Assembly: GCF_937616625.2 (NCBI RefSeq)
Contig: NC_065571.1
Coordinates: 4,466,501 to 4,530,500, forward strand
Direction of reading: 5' to 3'
DNA from: Mercurialis annua
Taxonomy: Eukaryota > Streptophyta > Magnoliopsida > Malpighiales > Euphorbiaceae
Length of the DNA stretch: 64,000 bases
Part shown: one piece after another, positions 58,399 to 64,000 of the stretch
Layout: every line of letters starts with the position of its first letter
Position numbering within the stretch: the stretch's first letter is position 1
Made by a program: the position numbers and the translations under genes
The notes under the pieces: generated by a model
Told to the model about the DNA's origin: nothing
What the model saw: only the letters and a program-made list of their open reading frames with translations
Databases searched by the model: none

Positions 58399-59892
58399 GG
58401 GTTTTACTATTCGCCGCTCATTTTACTTAACATCGCCTATGCAAAAGATATTTCTACCATTCTAACAAAATTTTCTAAAAAAAGTTCTCTCAACTCATTC
58501 GAACACATTCGAACAAATACGTAAAAAGTCGATTTAAATGACGGACAACGAGTACAATTCGTCGGATAACGAGTATCGACATTCAGAAACAAATTTTTCC
58601 TGTTTTCCGAGGTAAAAAATAATTTTTTTTAATTTTTTTATGTTATTTTAGGGGGGGACGACCCCAATTCACGTCCCCTCCGGAGGAGGGGACGCCGGCG
58701 TCCGACGTCCCCTCCTCCGGAGGGGACGTGAATCGCCATGTCCCTTCCAGAGTCCCTTTCGGAGGAGGGGACGCCGAAATCCGGTGCGGACGCCGGACGT
58801 CCCCTTGAAGGGGGACTGTCCCCCTTCAAGGGGATATTTCCGGCTGCGACTCGCAGCCGTAAATTATTTTTTAAAAAAAAATGTTAAAATAATAATTTTC
58901 TTATTTTTAATAATTTCAGTGATTTTTTTAACAACATTATTAAATTAATTAAAATCATTTAATTATATTTACCTGATGACGAGTCGCCAACGAACCGACC
59001 ACCTGCACCCTTCTTCCGTTTAGAAATGTAATTTTTTTCACTTGGCTCGTCCTCTGAGCTATTAAAATCATCAGACTCTCTAAGATCATCAACTGACATG
59101 CGCCTGTTATCGGGAGAAGTATGCGTCGGTTGGTTCTTTCGTCGAGCTGAGACAGAAATTTTACGCGTAGCAACGTGACGGGCTCCCGACCCACCTAATT
59201 CTGGGGCAAAAACGACTTCCCTCTACGTTTTCCGCCCTGCAATTATAAAAATTTAAATATAAGTTATAGAAATAATATATAATATATATTATATCGAATA
59301 AATTCCTAAAATCATTTAACTTATTTAAAATAATTATTTATTTTATAATTTTTTTAAAATAAAATAAAATAATTATTAATTTTATAATTTTTTTTAAAAT
59401 AATTAAAATAATTTCCGGCTGCGACTTTTCAGTCGCAGCCGGAAAACCAGACGTCCGGAGAGAACGCCAGACGTGTTCGTCCCCTCCTCAGGAGGAGACG
59501 GGGATCTCCCACGTCCCCTCCTGAAGAGAAGACGAACCACGTCTCCTCCTCAGAAGTGGACGTGGGAGAGGGGACGTGGTTCTCCCACCGGAGGGGACGC
59601 CGTTTTCCAGCATCCTCTCCTCCGGAGTGGACGTGAAATGGAGACGTTCCCTCTAAAACTGAATAAAAAAAATTTATTTCAAAATTTTTTAAAAAAACTT
59701 ACCAGGAGTTGTCGATTTTCATCTCGTTCGAAATCCGATATTGCTGTAGAATATGAGTTTGAATATGGTTGAATGAGTTGAGAGGATTTAGGTTTTTGTT
59801 TATGATTTAGTTTTCTATTCAAAAAATAAAAAGGGTAAAAAGGTAATGTGTATGAGCTGTGTTAAGTAAAAACTGGCGGTGTTTAGCAATTC
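58399..59892. mobile_element. GC-rich palindromic TIR element
   Basis: The outer ends carry loosely inverted motifs (GTTTTACTATTCGCCGCTC and the complement of GGCGGTGTTTAGCAATTC; both have a TTACTTAACA word just inside). The interior has two GC-rich blocks (58650-58860 and 59410-59660) in an otherwise AT-rich region. Perfect hairpins include 58667-58733 (28 bp arms, 11 nt loop), 58801-58833 (15 bp arms, 3 nt loop) and 59413-59444 (14 bp arms, 4 nt loop). Repeated words are GGACGTCC, CCTCCTCCGGAGGGG and GACGCCG. Target duplications are not clear (AAAACAA on both sides). The superfamily is undecided. Confidence 0.5.
58973..59222 (-). other. Candidate exon inside the GC-rich element
   Basis: On the - strand a 250 bp open stretch begins after a TAG acceptor at 59223-59224 and ends at CAG|GTAAAT (58973). 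It reads PELGGSGARHVATRK, then RRMSVDDLRESDDF, SSEDEPSEKNYISKRKK and GGRFVGDSSSG. The acidic and Lys/Ser-rich character and open frame look protein-like, but I do not recognise a family. It could be a transposon gene exon or a captured host exon. Confidence 0.3.
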
Positions 59893-60509
59893 AAAAAAAC
59901 AATCAACAAAATAAGAAGATTACGACTTTCTTATTTATCAAATAAAAATATTAATAAACATTTTACTAATTGAAATGATCATAAAATAGTTAACTCTTTT
60001 CAAAACCTATATATTTAGTTTATTAATTGAAAAATAAAAATCAGTCAGTGCAAATTTAAATTTTAAACAATTAAAGTAAAAATTTCATTAAGATTTATAT
60101 AAAGTATAAATATACAACATGAACATGCATATATATTTATATATTTTACTTATTAATTACTATTAAATTTTAAATGAATATATTTGTTTTTATTTTTACT
60201 AGAATGATTAAAGTAGTAGAATGAGTGAATTAGTAGTTGAATTAATATTTAATAGTATAAAATATATTTAATAGTGTAAGCCACGATATAATTATTCAAT
60301 ATTTTTAGAATTTAAAAATTTAAGTTGTAAAAAATTAAATTTATAGTTTTATAAAAAAACACTATGAATTTGGCGGTTTGACTCATTATACCCCCTCAAA
60401 TGAGATGTTAAATAATGTTTGGCTTATTTTATACATATTGGAGCTGATGTGATAGAAAATTATCGTATAATTTAAAGTTCAAAGGGTAAAACAAATCATA
60501 ATGCCAAAT
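59893..60509. other. AT-rich spacer, nothing recognised
   Basis: AT-rich sequence with no open frame, RNA gene or paired ends. Confidence 0.5.
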
Positions 60510-60523
60510 GAGTGTTTAGTTTT

Positions 60524-61455
60524 TTTTGGGACAAGGACTCACTCTACCGAGCCGAAATTCAATATCATTGTCAAACCCCAGGATATGGACCGCCCGCAAG
60601 CCCACATACCTGGTAAATCCGGACTATAATGATCAGCAACCAACCTCAACCACTCCATATTAAGAAAAGGCGTAGGCGTGGGTTCGAACCCATGACCTTT
60701 GGCGCCCAGATGGCTGAAACTTAAACCATTAAACCAAATCCGTGCGGGCTTTAAAGGTGGCAATTTTCACACATACCCATTTACCCACCCATACCCGTCC
60801 ATTGTATAAAGGGTATGGGTTATAAAAGGGTAGTTATATGTTAACTGGGTAATAAATGAGTAAAAATCTTCCAACCCATTAAAATAAGAGTTATAAAAGG
60901 GTTTGACATGGGTACCCACAATCTACCCACAATAATTCAATAAGCAAAATTGGTTGAATAACACATGTCAATTTAAGAGTATTTGAGTTTTTTTAGAATA
61001 TCAAATAAATTTTAAATTTCAAAATCAATATTCAGAAGTCATAATAAACCAAAATATTTTTTTTTTCCGAATTTTTTTTTTTGAAATTTTTTTTTTTCCA
61101 GAAATTTTTTTTTCAGAAAATATTAGTTTTCAGAAAATATTAGTTTTTCCGGAAAATATTTTTTTCCAGAAAATATTTTTTTCCCGGAAAATATTCTCTC
61201 TAAAATTCATTATTTCTCACAAGATGTACAAATTAAAATGAAATATAATTTAAATCTTAAAAAGTCAATTTTAACACTATGCATATAAGTGGGTTAATGG
61301 GTGGGTTAGAATTATATAGGATTACAAGGGTATAAGCACCCATATAAAATTAAAATGGGTTATAAATGGATAGATTACTCATTTATAACCCTACCCATTT
61401 AAACATAACCCATACCCACCCAAACCCATCCATTTGCCACCTCTATGCGGGCCTA
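60524..61455 (-). mobile_element. SINE on the - strand, split by a hAT-type MITE
   Basis: Read on -, it begins AGCCCGCACGGATTTGG, followed by an A-box-like TGGTTTAATGGTTTAAG and a B-box GGTTCGAACCC (60681-60691), and ends in an A-rich tail (T-run at 60520-60527 on +). A 14 bp duplication, GAGTGTTTAGTTTT, lies at 60510-60523 and 61456-61469. The right copy is found only beyond the nested MITE, which proves the SINE inserted first. Without the MITE the SINE is about 230 bp. Confidence 0.83.
60751..61445. mobile_element. hAT-type MITE nested in the SINE
   Basis: The ends TTAAAGGTGGCAA and TTTGCCACCTCTA are inverted, flanked by TGCGGGCT (60743-60750) and TGCGGGCC (61446-61453), matching at 7 of 8. 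Subterminal parts repeat TACCCA/GGGTAT words. The middle (about 61060-61200) holds degenerate TTTTCCAGAAAATATTTT units like those in the hAT element at 7372. Confidence 0.8.
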
Positions 61456-61672
61456 GAGTGTTTAGTTTTCAAAGCCACTATTATAATAATACACAATGAC
61501 TAAATTAAAAAGTAACGAAAAAAACGTGAGATTAGAAAAAATGCGGGCGGGTGACTGAATGAATGAGACAGGAGAGAAAAAAAATGGATTTAATAGACTA
61601 CTTAACTGACTTTTTCGGAGCATTTTATGTACCCTCTCTCCTTCAGTACTGTTCCATTCAAGAACAAACAAA

Positions 61673-63222
61673 ATGAATTCAACAGTTGAGCCTGAATATT
61701 GTCGATCAACTGAATTAAAAGCTTTTGATGATACCAAATCTGGTGTTAAAGGACTCGTGGATGCTGGAGTTACCAAGATCCCTCGAATTTTCCATCATCC
61801 TCCTCATGCCCTGGACAATATTTCACATGCTGATACTGATACTGGTACCAAGCTCAGCTTTCCAATCATAGATCTTCAAGGTGTCGGAAACAGTTCAGTT
61901 TCGCGCAAGGAGATTATCGAAAAGGTACGAAATGCGTCGGAGAGTTGGGGATTTTTCCAAGTTGTTAATCATGGGATTCCCATCCATGTTCTTGAGGAGA
62001 TGAAGGATGGAGTTCGTCGATTTCACGAGCAAGATACGGATCTGAAAAAGGGATATTATACTCGCGATCCAACAAAAAAGGTACGTTATAACAGCAACTT
62101 TGATTTGTATAAAGCACCAGCAGCTAATTGGAGAGATACGTTGGGTTTTCAAATGACTCCTCATCCTCCAAAACCTGAAGAGATTCCAGCAGCTTGCAGG
62201 TATGCCCTGCAGATTCACTAGTGATTTAATTTGGTTTTTAACTTAGGGTTAATAGCATAAAAAAATTATAAATTTTACACGTTTTTTCAATTTAATGAGT
62301 TATTCTAAAAAGTATCATATTTAGATACCAACTTATATTTTTTATAATCCGGTGTAATTTGCTTAGATGAAAAAAAAAAACTTCTACCTCAACAAATTTT
62401 ACCGGAAGTTGGGTGTCGCCTCAGCAAATTACATTAAATTGAGAAAACGTGTAAAGTTTGTGAATTTTTATGATATGAACACTTAAATTTATAAATCTGA
62501 TTTCCTGAGAAAAAAATTGCAGAGATATATTGATGGAGTACTCCAAGGAAATAATGAAATTGGGAAACTTACTGTTTGAATTATTATCAGAAGCTCTTGG
62601 TTTGAAACCTAACCACTTGAAAGAAATGGAATGTGAGAAAGGTTTCCTTGTTGGGTGCCATTACTATCCACCATGTCCTGAGCCAGAATTAACCTTAGGC
62701 ACAAGCAAGCACGCAGACGGTGACTTCCTCACTCTGCTCCTCCAAGATCATATCGGCGGCTTACAAGTGCTCCATCAAAATCACTGGATCGATGTTCCTC
62801 CCATGCCTGGTGCCATAGTGGTTAACATTGGAGATCTTCTGCAGGCAAGCCCTCGAAACTACCTGTGTGCAATTTCGGTTTTTGGTTTGATTCGGAATAA
62901 TTTAGTTTATTAGATGCATTGATTTTGTATATTTACGCTAAACTTGGTTTTATTCATTGCTTTTCAGCTCATATCAAATGACAAGTTTAAAAGCAGTGAG
63001 CATAGAGTGCTGGCGAACCGTAAAGAAGAAGCAAGAGTATCGGTGGCATGCTTCTTTACCACATATTTATTGTCCGTATCAAGAATTTATGGACCGATTA
63101 AAGAGCTATTATCGGAACATAATCCTCCTAAATACAGAGAAACTACAGTCAAAGAATTTATTGACCACTATAATTCTAAAGGCCTTGATGGAACTTCTGC
63201 TTTGCTTCATTTCAAGCTCTGA
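61673..63222 (+). CDS. 2-oxoglutarate/Fe(II) dioxygenase (member 5)
   Basis: Exons 61673-62199, 62523-62844 and 62968-63222 encode 367 residues. Iron ligands His239, Asp241 (KHADGD) and His295, and Arg306/Ser308 of the RxS motif, are intact. Exon 1 and 2 markers ([30 protein letters not shown]) pair it with member 3, while exon 3 ([26 protein letters not shown]) pairs it with members 2 and 4. It has [10 protein letters not shown] where others have LVL(C/S/T)HYYPP, and FQMTPHPP in place of IQMAPHPP. Intron 1 is longer than in the paralogs (323 bp) because of a MITE; intron 2 has the GC donor. A SINE plus MITE lies about 200 bp upstream. It is separated from member 4 by 12 kb of transposons. 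Confidence 0.92.
62246..62480. mobile_element. MITE in intron 1 of dioxygenase 5
   Basis: The left arm (AATAGCATAAAAAAATTATA, TTTTACACGTTTTTTCAATT) pairs with the right arm (AATTGAGAAAACGTGTAAAG, TTTTTATGATATGAAC). The insertion accounts for the extra length of this intron relative to paralogs (76-82 bp). The duplication is unclear. Confidence 0.65.
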
Positions 63223-64000
63223 AAACTAGCAATCAATCAACTTGTACGATATATAAATATTGTTTTATGTACAATATAAAGTTTCTTGAACTGGTATTTC
63301 ACCTCATGAATTTGTAATCAAGAAGATATAACTAAAAATTATGTTAATTGATGTAAAAATATTGTTTTGGGTTAAATTGTTGTTGTTTATAACTTCAGGG
63401 AAAATTGAATTTAAACTATACAGGTAAAAAGTTACAATCTTTTTAAGAGTTTGCCAAAGTTTGGTGCCAAAGCTTCTCCAGGTATGTGTCTGCAACTTGT
63501 TTTGTCGTGGGACTATAATGTGCACTGTATGTGAAGTTTCGAGCAATGTTTGTAGGTATGCCGGATTATTTTGATTGATATTCATTTTGCTTTCTGCTAT
63601 CTAATTGAAGTATATCTTGCAAATTTGTATGTTTTACTTAGAACAGGACATAAACAGTAAAAATCAAGTCCTTATCATTTAAATTCTTCTGAGATCCCAT
63701 TGTAATTTGAACTACTTCTGTAGGAAATTTCCTGCAAACACTAACTAATTGTACCTATTATTTCACAGATCAAATTTGCCAACAGGGTTTGTGGTGATGG
63801 TGAGTTATATGGCAAGAAATTACCTGGAAATTTTGCCAACAGGGCTTAAGATTATTATAAGCTTGCTTCTGTAAGTTACATTTGTTCAGTATTTCCTCGC
63901 AAGTTTTCTCTGAAAGCTCAAGTTCGAACTTGTAAGTGACTCATCCAAATATTATGTAACTCCCAATTTTTATTTTTCAGATTCTACTGCTGTTTTTTTA
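63223..64000. other. Dioxygenase 5 3' flank, no gene resolved
   Basis: The first part is the member 5 3' flank (similar to that of members 2 and 4). Two related phrases, AATTTGCCAACAGGGTTTG (63774-63792) and AATTTTGCCAACAGGGCTTA (63830-63849), may belong to a gene or transcript starting further right, but no exon could be fixed. Confidence 0.45.

Noticed and set aside
36470..63222. Calling the dioxygenases true ACC oxidases of ethylene synthesis
   Set aside because: The long N-terminal FDD(S/T)[10 protein letters not shown] extension and length of 363-367 residues fit the ACC-oxidase-homolog group, while true ACC oxidases are shorter, about 320 residues.
1..64000. tRNA, rRNA or other structured RNA genes
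   Set aside because: Box B-like words were found only inside SINEs; no full cloverleaf was recognised by eye.

Overview
The window is nuclear DNA of a dicot flowering plant. It is AT-rich, its genes have several exons with GT-AG introns, and the spaces between genes are full of small inverted-repeat transposons, SINEs and a LINE. Every recognised gene has a clear Arabidopsis counterpart. I cannot name the species. Exon coordinates were worked out by hand from splice sites, reading-frame phase and remembered protein families; no database search was run.

Bases 1-12,400 are almost all repeats. They hold an LTR-like fragment, two copies of a long-terminal-inverted-repeat Mutator-like (MULE) foldback element built from ATGATAAT-type units (1726-3416 and 7942-10177), and several hAT-type elements, many with readable 8 bp target-site duplications (TSDs). 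One small single-exon gene of unknown function lies at 5507-5737. Three hAT-type elements sit end to end just upstream of the first large gene.

Bases 12,400-34,000 are the housekeeping and regulatory part. In order they hold a rhomboid protease with a RanBP2 zinc finger (RBL14 type, +), a DEAD-box RNA helicase (RH50 type, +), an F-box/kelch protein of the At1g16250 type (+) whose start codon is split by an intron, the light-signalling bZIP HYH (-), the SWI/SNF subunit BSH/SNF5 (+), and a small two-exon gene of unknown function (+). RBL14, HYH and BSH are also close neighbours on Arabidopsis chromosome 3, so this block looks like old conserved microsynteny.

Bases 36,400-63,300 hold a tandem array of five apparently intact 2-oxoglutarate/Fe(II) dioxygenases of the ACC-oxidase-homolog type, all on the + strand with three exons each, plus an exon-2-only pseudogene. 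In all five, intron 2 begins with GC instead of GT. Exon 3 groups the paralogs differently from exons 1 and 2, which suggests gene conversion. A 12 kb gap between the fourth and fifth members is filled by transposons: a LINE with two long open frames (ORF1 and ORF2 overlap as ATGA), a GC-rich palindromic element, and a SINE split by a hAT-type element.

No tRNA or rRNA gene, CRISPR array or organellar gene was seen. The strongest leads are the mosaic dioxygenase array with its GC-AG introns, the split start codon, the conserved RBL14-HYH-BSH block, and the nested transposons whose insertion order can be read from their TSDs.
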